From Spirochaetota bacterium (lineage in GTDB: Bacteria > Spirochaetota > UBA4802 > JAFGJZ01), in the NCBI GenBank assembly GCA_023396665.1, contig JAEWVL010000414.1, positions 1-8,020 of the forward strand: DNA of 8,020 nt. The letters are read 5' to 3'. The notes beneath the pieces are model-generated. The model did no database searches. It was not told the DNA's origin and saw only the letters and a list, made by a program, of their open reading frames with translations. The position numbers and the translations under genes were made by a program. Below are positions 1 through 5,925 of this stretch, piece by piece; position 1 is the first letter of the stretch; each line of letters begins with the position of its first letter.

Positions 1-1
1 T

Positions 2-334
2 CTGAAGGGAGTCATCGGTATACCCTGCCCGGGATGCGGCCTGACACGCGCGATGATCTGTTTTCTGCAGGGCAATTTCAGGGAATCGTTTTTCTATCAT
101 CCGCTCCTCGCAGCCGTAGCGCTTGTATTTATACTGGCCATTTTTCAAAAAGCAAGCGGATCAAAATCCCCCATCTTCGACCTGATATATATCGCAATTA
201 CCGTTTTGTTTATCATTGTGTACATAATAAGATTATTTGTCTATTTCCCCCATACAAGCCCCATGGATTTCAATGAAAACGCTGTGTTAATGAAGGTCTT
301 TCGCCTTATTAAGCAGAATATCAACATGCAGTAA
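2..334 (+). CDS. DUF2752 family membrane protein, 5' end outside window
   Basis: The reading frame is open from base 2, so the start lies upstream and only the last 110 residues are seen. Near the visible N-terminus is IPCPGCGLTRA, the hallmark of DUF2752 proteins, with paired cysteines at a membrane edge. Two hydrophobic stretches follow: LLAAVALVFILAIF, and after a short polar loop IYIAITVLFIIVYIIRLF. A polar tail ends in NINMQ before a TAA. DUF2752 proteins are small inner-membrane proteins of unknown biochemical role. Family members are usually only slightly longer than the part seen here, so little is missing. An internal ATG at 53 would delete the CPGC motif and is rejected as the start. 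The gene reads toward the next operon but is separated from it by over 300 bases and a fresh promoter, so cotranscription is unlikely. Confidence 0.85.
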   Translation: MKGVIGIPCPGCGLTRAMICFLQGNFRESFFYHPLLAAVALVFILAIFQKASGSKSPIFDLIYIAITVLFIIVYIIRLFVYFPHTSPMDFNENAVLMKVFRLIKQNINMQ

Positions 335-345
335 GGATATGCCCC

Positions 346-360
346 GAAAAGACCCTTTTC
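346..360 (+). terminator. Weak hairpin after the DUF2752 gene
   Basis: Six-base arms GAAAAG and CTTTTC enclose a 3-base loop and are followed by ATTTTG, twelve bases past the stop codon. The position suits a terminator, but the stem has only two G/C pairs, so termination would be inefficient. The larger repeat B structure just downstream may contribute. Confidence 0.25.
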
Positions 361-377
361 ATTTTGCAGTCTTCTAG

Positions 378-485
378 CATTTCACGGTTGAATAAAAGAA
401 AATGGAACTGTGCAGAAATATCTTTTCTTATCTGTTTATCAACAATTGAAAGATAAAGCGTGGCACAGTTCCGTTTCTTCCAATC
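378..485. repeat. Repeat B: imperfect inverted repeat, MITE/REP-like
   Basis: The two halves of this stretch are related as inverted copies. A perfect 10-base core, GGAACTGTGC at 404-413, is matched by its complement at 463-472. Similarity extends outward (GGTTG..AAAGAAA against GATTGGAAGAAAC) and inward (ATATCTTTTC against TTATCTTTC) with small indels. The right arm, 465-485, is identical over 21 bases, in opposite orientation, to 3846-3866. The left arm also shares CATTTCAC at 378-385 with 3838-3845. A transcript could fold into a long hairpin. The structure resembles a miniature transposable element or terminal-inverted-repeat remnant. No transposase is seen, and target duplications are not evident. 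The remaining bases of the 335-646 gap hold nothing else apart from the promoter. Confidence 0.7.
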
Positions 486-583
486 TTGCTTTGCTCTGTT
501 TTCCAAAAAACTGCTGAGAGTCTTCCATTTATCAGCAAACTGCATAAAAATAGTACATTTTTACTCATTTTTAGTATTACATC

Positions 584-612
584 TTTACAATATTAAGTCA
601 ATACAGTATAAT
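584..612 (+). promoter_or_regulatory. Sigma70-type promoter of the ABC operon
   Basis: TTTACA at 584-589 and TATAAT at 607-612 are separated by exactly 17 bases. This gives one mismatch at the -35 and a perfect -10. Transcription would start near 619, leaving a leader of about 27 bases with AGGAG at 631-635 before the ATG at 647. The surrounding DNA is AT-rich. No clear operator palindrome overlaps it. Confidence 0.75.
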
Positions 613-646
613 GTGTTAAAATACAATATAAGGAGTAATAACAGAG

Positions 647-1534
647 ATGAAAAATGTAATCCTGAATTACTTTTCAGCGGCTGGAACTCTTTTCCTGATA
701 ATCCTGAGCCTGGTTTTGACAAGTTCCTGCACCGGCAAATCAAAATGGGAGACAGTAAGCACACAAACAAAACTGATGGACGACAGCAGCTCTCCAACGG
801 TTGTCAGCTTCGCAAACCGGGACAAAGGGCTCATGCTCTTTCAGAATTTTGTCTATCTGACGAACGACGGAGGAAACAGCTGGACATCGAACAAACTTGA
901 TACGCCCCCCTGTCTGAGCGGCATAGATATAATCGACGATGAAACCTTCGCCATCGGATGCGACTGTTCAAACGCAAAGATCAGCACGGACGGAGGATCA
1001 ACCTGGCAGAAGCTGGACATCGTAAACACGAATATTCTCAGCTTTGCCGACAAAGCTGACGGATGGCTCGCAACACCCTTTACCCTTTTTCACTACAACG
1101 GCAGCATAACAGCAAAAATCGAAAGACCTGCAGATGCCGGCAAAACCAGCACGATTTCATATATCGGCGGCGCCAGCGGTTATTTACTCAACGAGAAAGG
1201 CGAGCTCTTCTACACGGCTGACAACGGCACGTCCTGGAACAAAAGCGCCGAACTTGCCGCAGTGAACAGCGAGCTCATGTTCAGCAACAAGACCGCATCG
1301 CTGCGTTTCACCGATACGAAGCACGGATGTATCGCCGCCTTTGACAAGAAAGCCGCAAAATACAGCATATATGAAACCGCGGACGGCGGCGGCAGCTGGA
1401 AACTGCTTACTTCTGTCGACAGCGCTTTAGGCGTAGCCACGATGACAAAAGATACATCGTATCTCACGATTATGCCCTATACGGGAGCGGAGAAGCTTCT
1501 GGTATTCAAAAACAGCTCACTTGCCATGCGCTGA
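647..1534 (+). CDS. Asp-box (BNR/YCF48-like) lipoprotein
   Basis: The 295-residue product starts with a lipoprotein signal peptide: KN, a hydrophobic core through residue 24, and LTSSC with the lipidated Cys at 28. Four Asp boxes of the form [ST]xDxGxxW follow at about 72-79 (TNDGGNSW), 113-120 (STDGGSTW), 190-197 (TADNGTSW) and 244-251 (TADGGGSW). Such repeats mark beta-propeller folds of the sialidase/BNR and YCF48/HCF136 type, so a secreted, membrane-anchored propeller is inferred. There is no sign of sialidase catalytic residues. Cysteines at 89, 105 and 107 (CDC) could form a disulphide or bind a metal. AGGAG at 631-635 supports this start. The permease gene begins 13 bases after the stop and an ATPase follows, so this is likely the extracytoplasmic partner of that transporter. 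The substrate is unknown. Confidence 0.85.
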   Translation: MKNVILNYFSAAGTLFLIILSLVLTSSCTGKSKWETVSTQTKLMDDSSSPTVVSFANRDKGLMLFQNFVYLTNDGGNSWTSNKLDTPPCLSGIDIIDDETFAIGCDCSNAKISTDGGSTWQKLDIVNTNILSFADKADGWLATPFTLFHYNGSITAKIERPADAGKTSTISYIGGASGYLLNEKGELFYTADNGTSWNKSAELAAVNSELMFSNKTASLRFTDTKHGCIAAFDKKAAKYSIYETADGGGSWKLLTSVDSALGVATMTKDTSYLTIMPYTGAEKLLVFKNSSLAMR

Positions 1535-1547
1535 AAGAAGATACGCC

Positions 1548-2744
1548 ATGTTAGAATATTCGATTCGGGAACTTACGCGAAGATGGAAACGAAGCCTCAT
1601 CACTGTCAGCGGCTATTTCGCCGCCCTCAGTTTTTTGTGCCTGCTGCTCAGCACGGTCAGCGGTGCCGGCAAAGCTTCGGGTGCGATACTCAACTCGACG
1701 GGAACTCATTTCATCGCCTATGTGCCGATATGTGAAGGGGGGATATGCCCCACGGAAATCATAGACGCCGGACATGAGGGATTCTACGTCGGCACAATAC
1801 AGACCCGGCTTCTGCAGAATTCAGTGCTGCAGAGCGTCAAAGCGCTTCCGAGTGTGGCCGACGCCGCGCCTTTTCTTTTGTTCAAAATGAGAGACCCGAA
1901 GCAGGGCAATGTATTTACCATCGGAGGGCTTGGTCCCGAAGCGTCGCTTGCTACAGCAAAGAACAGCTGCGCTCCCGGCGATATCGTTGAGGGCAGCTTT
2001 CTATCGAACGATGATACACAAGCGGTCATGATCGAAGCCGCGTATGCGGCAAGCGCGCATCTGAAACTCGGCGACACGATCAGTATCGCAAACAGTTCTT
2101 TCACGGTCAAGGGCATCGTTGACCCGGGAATTCGTCCGGCAAAAGCCGACGTCTACATGAAACTGAGCGAGGCCGAGACAGTGATTCGGCCCCGCATCAG
2201 GGGCGATTTTCTCGACAACAGCAGTCTCATCATGGTTGAATCACGAAGCGCTCATATGCACAAACAGGCGATGCAGGATGTCAAAAGGGTTCTGGGCGAT
2301 GAGGTTCTGCTCTCGAGTTACAACTGCTATCAGCCGGCGGCAAAGGCCGACACGATCAGCAAAAAGGGTGCCGACCTTGCGGCTCTACTGGTGTACATCT
2401 GTATTATCGTTTATTCGCTGCAATCGCAACTGCACTCCGTCAGCGAACGCAAACACGAGATCGGCATTCTCGCATCTGTCGGGTGGTCTCGCACAGACAT
2501 CGTCGTACAGATCACATATGAGTCACTGCTGCAGGCAATTGCGGGGTGGCTTGGCGCGACTTTTGCGAGCGCGGGAGCAATAGCGCTTATCGGTCTATTC
2601 TCACCCTCGCAGACGATTTCAATCATGCCCGAAGTCTATCTGATCAGTTTTGTTCTGGCACTTTCAAGCGGAGCGATTGCCGGTCTGATACCCGGCCTGG
2701 CGGCCGCAAACCGAAAGCCCGCCGAATGCCTGCGTAAATACTGA
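1548..2744 (+). CDS. FtsX/MacB-type ABC transporter permease
   Basis: The 398-residue product has the type VII ABC topology. There is one N-terminal membrane segment (about 20-40), a large extracytoplasmic domain (about 41-273), and three C-terminal segments (about 274-296, 327-351 and 363-387). The cytoplasmic loop motif SERKHEIGILASVGWSR (about 299-315), typical of FtsX domains, would contact the ATPase. The extracytoplasmic domain has cysteines at 62 and 67 (ICEGGIC), 141 (NSCAPGD) and 260 (YNCYQP). These are unusual for MacB or LolC/E and suggest redox or metal chemistry. An in-frame TTG at 1521 would overlap the preceding gene; ATG 1548 is preferred because GAAAGAAG lies just upstream and the product then begins directly with the amphipathic MLEYSIRELTRRWKRS typical of these permeases. 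It sits between the lipoprotein and ATPase genes. It may act as a homodimer, since no second permease gene is adjacent. Confidence 0.9.
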   Translation: MLEYSIRELTRRWKRSLITVSGYFAALSFLCLLLSTVSGAGKASGAILNSTGTHFIAYVPICEGGICPTEIIDAGHEGFYVGTIQTRLLQNSVLQSVKALPSVADAAPFLLFKMRDPKQGNVFTIGGLGPEASLATAKNSCAPGDIVEGSFLSNDDTQAVMIEAAYAASAHLKLGDTISIANSSFTVKGIVDPGIRPAKADVYMKLSEAETVIRPRIRGDFLDNSSLIMVESRSAHMHKQAMQDVKRVLGDEVLLSSYNCYQPAAKADTISKKGADLAALLVYICIIVYSLQSQLHSVSERKHEIGILASVGWSRTDIVVQITYESLLQAIAGWLGATFASAGAIALIGLFSPSQTISIMPEVYLISFVLALSSGAIAGLIPGLAAANRKPAECLRKY

Positions 2745-2775
2745 GCGGAAAATAATTAACTGCAAGGGACACGAC

Positions 2776-3456
2776 ATGAGCGAAACCATACTAGAGTGCA
2801 GATCACTGCGAAAAAGTTTTTACAAAAACAGACGGGAACTTCCCGTACTGCGCGACATCAATCTGCGTGTCAATAAAGGAGAAGTGCTGCTTATCTCGGG
2901 GCGCAGCGGCGAAGGTAAAAGCGTATTGCTGTGGCTTATCGCGCAGCTCGACAGTCCGACTGAGGGAGAAATTTTATACAAAGGCAGCTCTCTTGCCGCG
3001 TCAGGACCCGGAGCATTGGCGCAAGTGCGTAGAAACGGGATCAGCATCATATTTCAGGATTTCAATCTTGTTCCGATCTGGACGGCACTCGAAAATGTCA
3101 CCGCGGCCATGCTGCATTCGGATCTTGACGGAAAACAGAAAAGAGCCATGGCCGCTTCGATGCTCGGGAAGGCCGGCCTGTCGGACAAGCTCGACCATTA
3201 TCCCTCAGAACTCAGCATCGGTCAGCGCCAGCGCGTTGCCGTGGCGCGCAACCTGATCAACAATCCCTCGCTTATCGTGGCCGACGAACCGACAGGCGGT
3301 CTTGATCCTGAAACAGCCGACACCATCATCGAACTTCTCACCGAACCGGTAAGAAACAACAGCGCGTCACTGCTGGTTGCGACTCACGGAAATTTTCCGC
3401 TTTCGGCCGCAGACCGGGTCGTGTACCTGCGACAGGGAACACTTGAGCAAAATTAA
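2776..3456 (+). CDS. LolD/MacB-type ABC transporter ATPase
   Basis: The 226-residue product is a single ABC domain of the size usual for LolD, FtsE and stand-alone MacB-type ATPases. Visible motifs are Walker A GRSGEGKS (42-49), Q-loop Gln94 (IIFQDFNLVP), signature LSIGQRQR (146-153), Walker B LIVADEP (166-172), D-loop GGLD (174-177) and H-loop His204 (VATHG). The signature differs from the usual LSGGQ/LSGGE and the D-loop from GNLD, but all catalytic residues are kept, so it should hydrolyse ATP. AAGGGA at 2764-2769 fits the ATG at 2776. It follows the permease by 31 bases and is the last gene of the operon. With that permease it would form a mechanotransmission-type complex rather than a classical importer. 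The substrate cannot be read from the sequence. Confidence 0.93.
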   Translation: MSETILECRSLRKSFYKNRRELPVLRDINLRVNKGEVLLISGRSGEGKSVLLWLIAQLDSPTEGEILYKGSSLAASGPGALAQVRRNGISIIFQDFNLVPIWTALENVTAAMLHSDLDGKQKRAMAASMLGKAGLSDKLDHYPSELSIGQRQRVAVARNLINNPSLIVADEPTGGLDPETADTIIELLTEPVRNNSASLLVATHGNFPLSAADRVVYLRQGTLEQN

Positions 3457-3487
3457 TCGGTAATAGTATCTGTTCGCATATTAAAAC

Positions 3488-3811
3488 TCACTCCGTATCT
3501 TCCGTGACAGTCCATACTAAAAAAGGAAAGATGTTCAGTGTGTATTTCGAGCCGTCTTTCAGCCCTTTCAACTCGTCCTGCAGAGTTTCAAGACTTGTTG
3601 TGATAATAAAAGAGAGATTCCCCTCATCGAAGTCCCTGTAATCACTGGTCAATCCACTCGAGAGCGGACCGTAGTCTTCGCCCCCGACCTCTACAGTGTT
3701 CAGATTCTGCAGCGAGTAATTCGCGATACGCACTTCGACACCAGTATCATCACAGGCGCTTGTAAAAAACAGCATCAGCAGAGTTAATAACAAAAACACT
3801 CTTTTCATCAT
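3488..3811 (-). CDS. Small hypothetical lipoprotein
   Basis: The product from the ATG at 3811 is 107 residues: MMKRV, a hydrophobic core LLLTLLMLFF, and the lipobox TSAC with Cys at 20, then about 87 mature residues. The mature part starts CDDTGVEVRIANYS and has a beta-rich look (VEVGGEDYGPLSSGLTSDYRDF), resembling small immunoglobulin-like lipoproteins, but no family is recognised. The frame also opens with an ATG at 3826. The start at 3811 (or the adjacent ATG at 3808) is preferred because CGGGG lies at proper spacing upstream and the signal peptide then begins with the basic MKR. Its 3' end faces the ATPase gene with 31 bases between stops. Its upstream side runs into the repeat B arm at 3838-3866, which may separate it from, or contain, its promoter. 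No clear promoter is visible. Confidence 0.75.
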   Translation of the reverse strand: MMKRVFLLLTLLMLFFTSACDDTGVEVRIANYSLQNLNTVEVGGEDYGPLSSGLTSDYRDFDEGNLSFIITTSLETLQDELKGLKDGSKYTLNIFPFLVWTVTEDTE

Positions 3812-3837
3812 ATTGACCCCGATCATCCCTATTAGCC

Positions 3838-3866
3838 CATTTCACGATTGGAAGAAACGGAACTGT
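3838..3866 (+). repeat. Repeat B: single arm
   Basis: CATTTCAC at 3838-3845 matches 378-385 in direct orientation. The next 21 bases, 3846-3866, are identical to the complement of 465-485. This copy therefore joins features of both arms of the upstream element, and is followed by GGAACTGTTCC, itself nearly palindromic. No second arm is visible nearby. Together with the upstream copy it brackets the ABC operon and the small lipoprotein gene. Confidence 0.7.
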
Positions 3867-3886
3867 TCCATGGAATACTATTGTTG

Positions 3887-3940
3887 AAACCGGATGCATC
3901 TAACAGTCTCCGGTTTAAGTCCATCATGGACTTAAACCGG
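3887..3940. repeat. Perfect 15+1+15 palindrome with an alternative pairing arm
   Basis: The arm at 3910-3924 (CCGGTTTAAGTCCAT) is perfectly complementary to 3926-3940 around a single base, 3925. In addition, AAACCGGA at 3887-3894 is complementary to TCCGGTTT at 3909-3916. The same left arm can therefore pair either upstream or downstream, giving two mutually exclusive hairpins in RNA. No U-tract follows, so this is not a standard terminator. It lies within the 465-base non-coding gap between the small lipoprotein and the metallo-hydrolase genes. It could be a regulator site, a recombination site or a mobile-element remnant. A 66-codon open frame across it has no recognisable product. Confidence 0.75.
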
Positions 3941-4029
3941 GTCATCCCGCATTCGCTCTATGATCTCTCATGTAATTTGTCATATAACAATACTTCCATG
4001 TCAAAAGATATTTACAATCCGCTGTCAAA

Positions 4030-4050
4030 CATCAATGTACATCATTGATG
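4030..4050. repeat. Small inverted repeat CATCAATG / CATTGATG
   Basis: Eight-base perfect arms at 4030-4037 and 4043-4050 are separated by 5 bases (TACAT). The AT-rich arms and the spacing look more like a dimeric-regulator operator than a terminator. It lies about 40 bases upstream of a candidate -35 for the hydrolase gene, so an upstream regulatory site is possible. No regulator gene is adjacent. Confidence 0.4.
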
Positions 4051-4091
4051 AATATAACCCATATATTTGCATTATAGCCTGTAATATGTTG

Positions 4092-4119
4092 TTGACTTAT
4101 TAATTCATTAATATATGTT
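4092..4119 (+). promoter_or_regulatory. Candidate promoter of the metallo-hydrolase gene
   Basis: TTGACT at 4092-4097 is a near-consensus -35. TATGTT at 4114-4119, 16 bases on, matches the -10 at four of six positions. A transcript would have a leader of about 150 bases that includes a 6-base-pair hairpin (CGGCAG 4153-4158 with CTGCCG 4175-4180) and a run of eight G at 4194-4201. No known riboswitch is recognised in that leader. Confidence 0.4.
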
Positions 4120-4276
4120 TTACGAGTATCGCCCGCCTTCAATAGGAAACAGCGGCAGTTTTTGCGGCTGACTTCTGCCGATTGAACGGATGCGGGGGGG
4201 GCAATAACGGGTCCGCTCAAACAGTCTGCTTTACAGTGCCCCGAATTTTCATGAAATAACCACAGGGAGAGCTGCA

Positions 4277-4975
4277 ATGAAATCAAGTTCAATTCGAAGT
4301 ATTCAAATACGGCTTATTATTATCGGTATTATTCTGCTGTTGCCGATATTCTCATGCGCACCAAAGCTGAAGCAAAGCGACATTCACCCGCTCAGCTTCA
4401 CCTTTCTGGGGAATGCCTCGGTAAAAATCAAAACCGCATCGGGCTATGTGATCTACATAGACCCCGCCCGGGGCGAGAGCGCACTGTATTCTGATCCCGC
4501 CGATCTTGTTCTGATAACGCACACGCACAGCGACCATAACAACCCCGCACTGGTGAAGATCAAGGACAACAAGCCGATCATTGCCCCCGTCATGGGGCAT
4601 AATCTGCGCTATATCATGCCCGACGAAAAGATAAACATCGACGGAATCGAAATTCTCCGTGTTGCGGCATACAACAAAAACCACGATAAAAACGCTTCAT
4701 GCGGTTACGTACTGAGTTTTAACGGTTACAAAATCTATCATTGCGGCGACACATCAAAAACCGAAGAGATGCCCGCACTTGCCGCAATGAACATCGACCT
4801 GGCACTGCTGTGCATGGACGGTCAATTCAACATGAATGCTCTTGAAGCGAAAGAATGCGCCGCAATCATAAAAGCGAAAAAATACATCCCAATACACACG
4901 ATGAATGCCGACATTTCAACTTTTGATATTCCGGAAAAAATCGTACTTAATCCGGGAGAGTCGCTGGAATTATAA
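4277..4975 (+). CDS. UlaG-like metallo-beta-lactamase-fold lipoprotein
   Basis: The 232-residue product is a metal-dependent hydrolase of the UlaG/UPF0173 branch of the metallo-beta-lactamase superfamily. The fold starts with LSFTFLGNASVKIKT. It then shows THTHSDHNN (81-89) with the metal-binding HxHxDH, His136 in NKNHDKNASCGYVLS, GDT (157-159) with the bridging Asp158, and His207 in IPIHTMN. The metal-ligand set looks complete, so activity is likely. The substrate is unknown. The N-terminus is a signal peptide ending in PIFSC with the lipid Cys at 27, placing the enzyme outside the cytoplasm, whereas most relatives are cytosolic. AGGGAGAG at 4264-4271 supports the ATG at 4277. Its 3' end converges on the methyltransferase gene with only 2 bases between stops. 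It appears to be transcribed alone. Confidence 0.88.
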   Translation: MKSSSIRSIQIRLIIIGIILLLPIFSCAPKLKQSDIHPLSFTFLGNASVKIKTASGYVIYIDPARGESALYSDPADLVLITHTHSDHNNPALVKIKDNKPIIAPVMGHNLRYIMPDEKINIDGIEILRVAAYNKNHDKNASCGYVLSFNGYKIYHCGDTSKTEEMPALAAMNIDLALLCMDGQFNMNALEAKECAAIIKAKKYIPIHTMNADISTFDIPEKIVLNPGESLEL

Positions 4976-4977
4976 GA

Positions 4978-5796
4978 TTATCGTTTGGCGACATAGAGCG
5001 AGGCGAATTCGTTTCCGTCGGCCGGTGCTAAGGCATAGTCAGCGAAAATTTCAATCGAGACAAAACCGGCATTACGCAGAGCATCAACAAGAGTATCCCG
5101 TCTCAGCGGTATCAGACGTGTCGTGTCTTTTATTGTTTGAGATGTTTTTTTATCAGGGAACCTCGAATAATTACCACCCGCAATAATTTTACCTCGTTTT
5201 TCATTGGAATTATTCGAGGTTCGAGTTGCGAAGATTGATTTTTTGAGATTCCTATCGTTCAGTTCGACCGCAAAATCGATCGAGCCGTCAGTGTTGAAAA
5301 GGTAGTTACGCGCAAAGGTGAAATCGCCACTCTGCAGCAGAGGAAAATCGGCCTTTCCCTCACGAACAATACGGTCAAAATTCATAATCTGAAAGATCAG
5401 GTATCCCCCCGCATGAAGCGAAGCGAAACAGCTTTTGAAAAAAGCTGCGACCTCATGCACACCGGAAAGATGCGCCAGCGTATTGCCGAAACACAGTATC
5501 GCATCGAAGCTGCCCAGCGTATCCGCTTCGAGCAGATTGAGCACCCTGAAATCGACGTTCGCGTGAAGTTGCAGCGCCCGGGCTTTTGCATTTTCAATCA
5601 TGCCTTCGTTCAGGTCTATCGCAGTCACACGGCAGCCCTGTGATGAAAGACGCAGCGCCATCTCACCGGTCGCACAGCCCGCATCAAGAACCTGGGCATG
5701 TGCCCGCGGTAAAAACGATCGCACGAAAGCGACCGCCGCATCTTCGAGCGGAAAAAAACGCGAATAGGAATCTTTCAGGTGATCATACAGATTCAT
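4978..5796 (-). CDS. Class I SAM-dependent methyltransferase with in-frame repeat insertion
   Basis: The 272-residue product has a Rossmann methyltransferase domain. Motif I is VLDAGCATGE (36-45). The acidic residue ending strand 2 is in VTAIDLNEGMI (about 57-67). The post-motif region is FDAILCFGNTLAHL (97-110), and GGYLIFQIMNFDR (130-142) fits strand 5. It resembles generic small-molecule methyltransferases of the Methyltransf_11/25 type; the substrate is unknown. Residues 189-222 (FATRTSNN to KTSQTI) look inserted. Without them the text reads NDRNLKKSI then KDTTRLIPLRRDTL, as expected in relatives. The DNA of that insert is repeat A. The ATG at 5796 is preceded by GAGGTG (5802-5807) at 5-base spacing. 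The gene is convergent with the hydrolase gene and divergent from the lipoprotein gene at 5947. The domain is otherwise intact, so the protein may still function. Confidence 0.88.
   Translation of the reverse strand: MNLYDHLKDSYSRFFPLEDAAVAFVRSFLPRAHAQVLDAGCATGEMALRLSSQGCRVTAIDLNEGMIENAKARALQLHANVDFRVLNLLEADTLGSFDAILCFGNTLAHLSGVHEVAAFFKSCFASLHAGGYLIFQIMNFDRIVREGKADFPLLQSGDFTFARNYLFNTDGSIDFAVELNDRNLKKSIFATRTSNNSNEKRGKIIAGGNYSRFPDKKTSQTIKDTTRLIPLRRDTLVDALRNAGFVSIEIFADYALAPADGNEFASLYVAKR
5131..5232 (-). repeat. Repeat A, copy 1: palindromic element translated inside the methyltransferase
   Basis: Perfect 15-base arms at 5158-5172 (GAACCTCGAATAATT) and 5208-5222 flank a 35-base centre. Read on the minus strand, 5228 down to about 5166 matches 7841-7902, including CAACTCGA, CCTCGAATA, ACGAGGTAAAAT and ATTGCGGGTG. 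The apparent inserted segment, judged from the protein, is 5131-5232: 102 bases, exactly 34 codons without a stop. This is the behaviour of Rickettsia palindromic elements, which insert in frame into genes. The exact ends are uncertain by several bases. A run of A bases occurs at both sides of the insert and may mark the insertion point. Confidence 0.8.
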
Positions 5797-5826
5797 GATT
5801 GCACCTCGTTACATTTTGTGTTTATC

Positions 5827-5855
5827 CGGATACTTTCTGAATTTACTCAAGTCAA
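5827..5855 (-). promoter_or_regulatory. Candidate promoter of the methyltransferase gene
   Basis: On the minus strand TTGACT (complement of 5850-5855) is a good -35. Seventeen bases later TATCCG (complement of 5827-5832) is a poor -10. Transcription would start some 25 bases before the ATG at 5796, leaving room for the GAGGTG ribosome site. The assignment rests mainly on the -35 and the spacing. Confidence 0.35.
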
Positions 5856-5902
5856 CAAAAAGTACAATCGGACTGTTTTCTTTCTTGTTCTTTTCACAAT
5901 GT

Positions 5903-5925
5903 GCGCTATCATGTATTTATAGCGC
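5903..5925 (+). promoter_or_regulatory. Operator-like inverted repeat before the 5947 lipoprotein
   Basis: Perfect 7-base arms GCGCTAT (5903-5909) and ATAGCGC (5919-5925) are separated by 9 bases. The repeat overlaps a possible -10, TATCAT at 5907-5912, which lies 16 bases after TTGTTC at 5885-5890. A repressor bound here would block the promoter. Alternatively, a hairpin in the leader could form just before the ribosome site. GGAGGA at 5938-5943 precedes the start at short spacing. Confidence 0.4.

Noticed and set aside
321..545. Minus-strand open frame of 74 codons over repeat B
   Set aside because: It lies across an inverted repeat, has no recognisable domain and no convincing ribosome site. 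The frame is better explained by the repeat.
460..900. Open frame of 146 codons overlapping the Asp-box lipoprotein
   Set aside because: It is a shadow of the lipoprotein gene in another frame, and its start precedes the strong promoter at 584-612.
1521..1547. Upstream TTG start for the permease
   Set aside because: It would overlap the end of the lipoprotein gene and add a non-conserved polar stretch. ATG 1548 has a purine-rich site upstream and a typical permease N-terminus.
3848..4048. Plus-strand open frame of 66 codons in the 3812-4276 gap
   Set aside because: Its ATG falls inside a repeat B arm and the frame runs through the perfect palindrome. It has no ribosome site and no recognisable product.
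4032..4292. Minus-strand open frame of 86 codons before the hydrolase gene
   Set aside because: It overlaps the hydrolase start, the candidate promoter and the G tract, and has low-quality composition with no family resemblance.
5136..5249. Direct repeat TTTGAGAT at 5136-5143 and 5242-5249 as a target-site duplication of repeat A
   Set aside because: The copies are 106 bases apart, not a multiple of three, so removing one unit would break the methyltransferase frame. The region is T-rich and 8-base matches are expected. The protein-based 102-base insert fits better.
5802..5827. Third copy of repeat A near ACCTCGTTACATTTTG in the divergent gap
   Set aside because: Only about seven bases (ACGAGGT on the other strand) agree with the element core. 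The rest does not align, so it is taken as chance.
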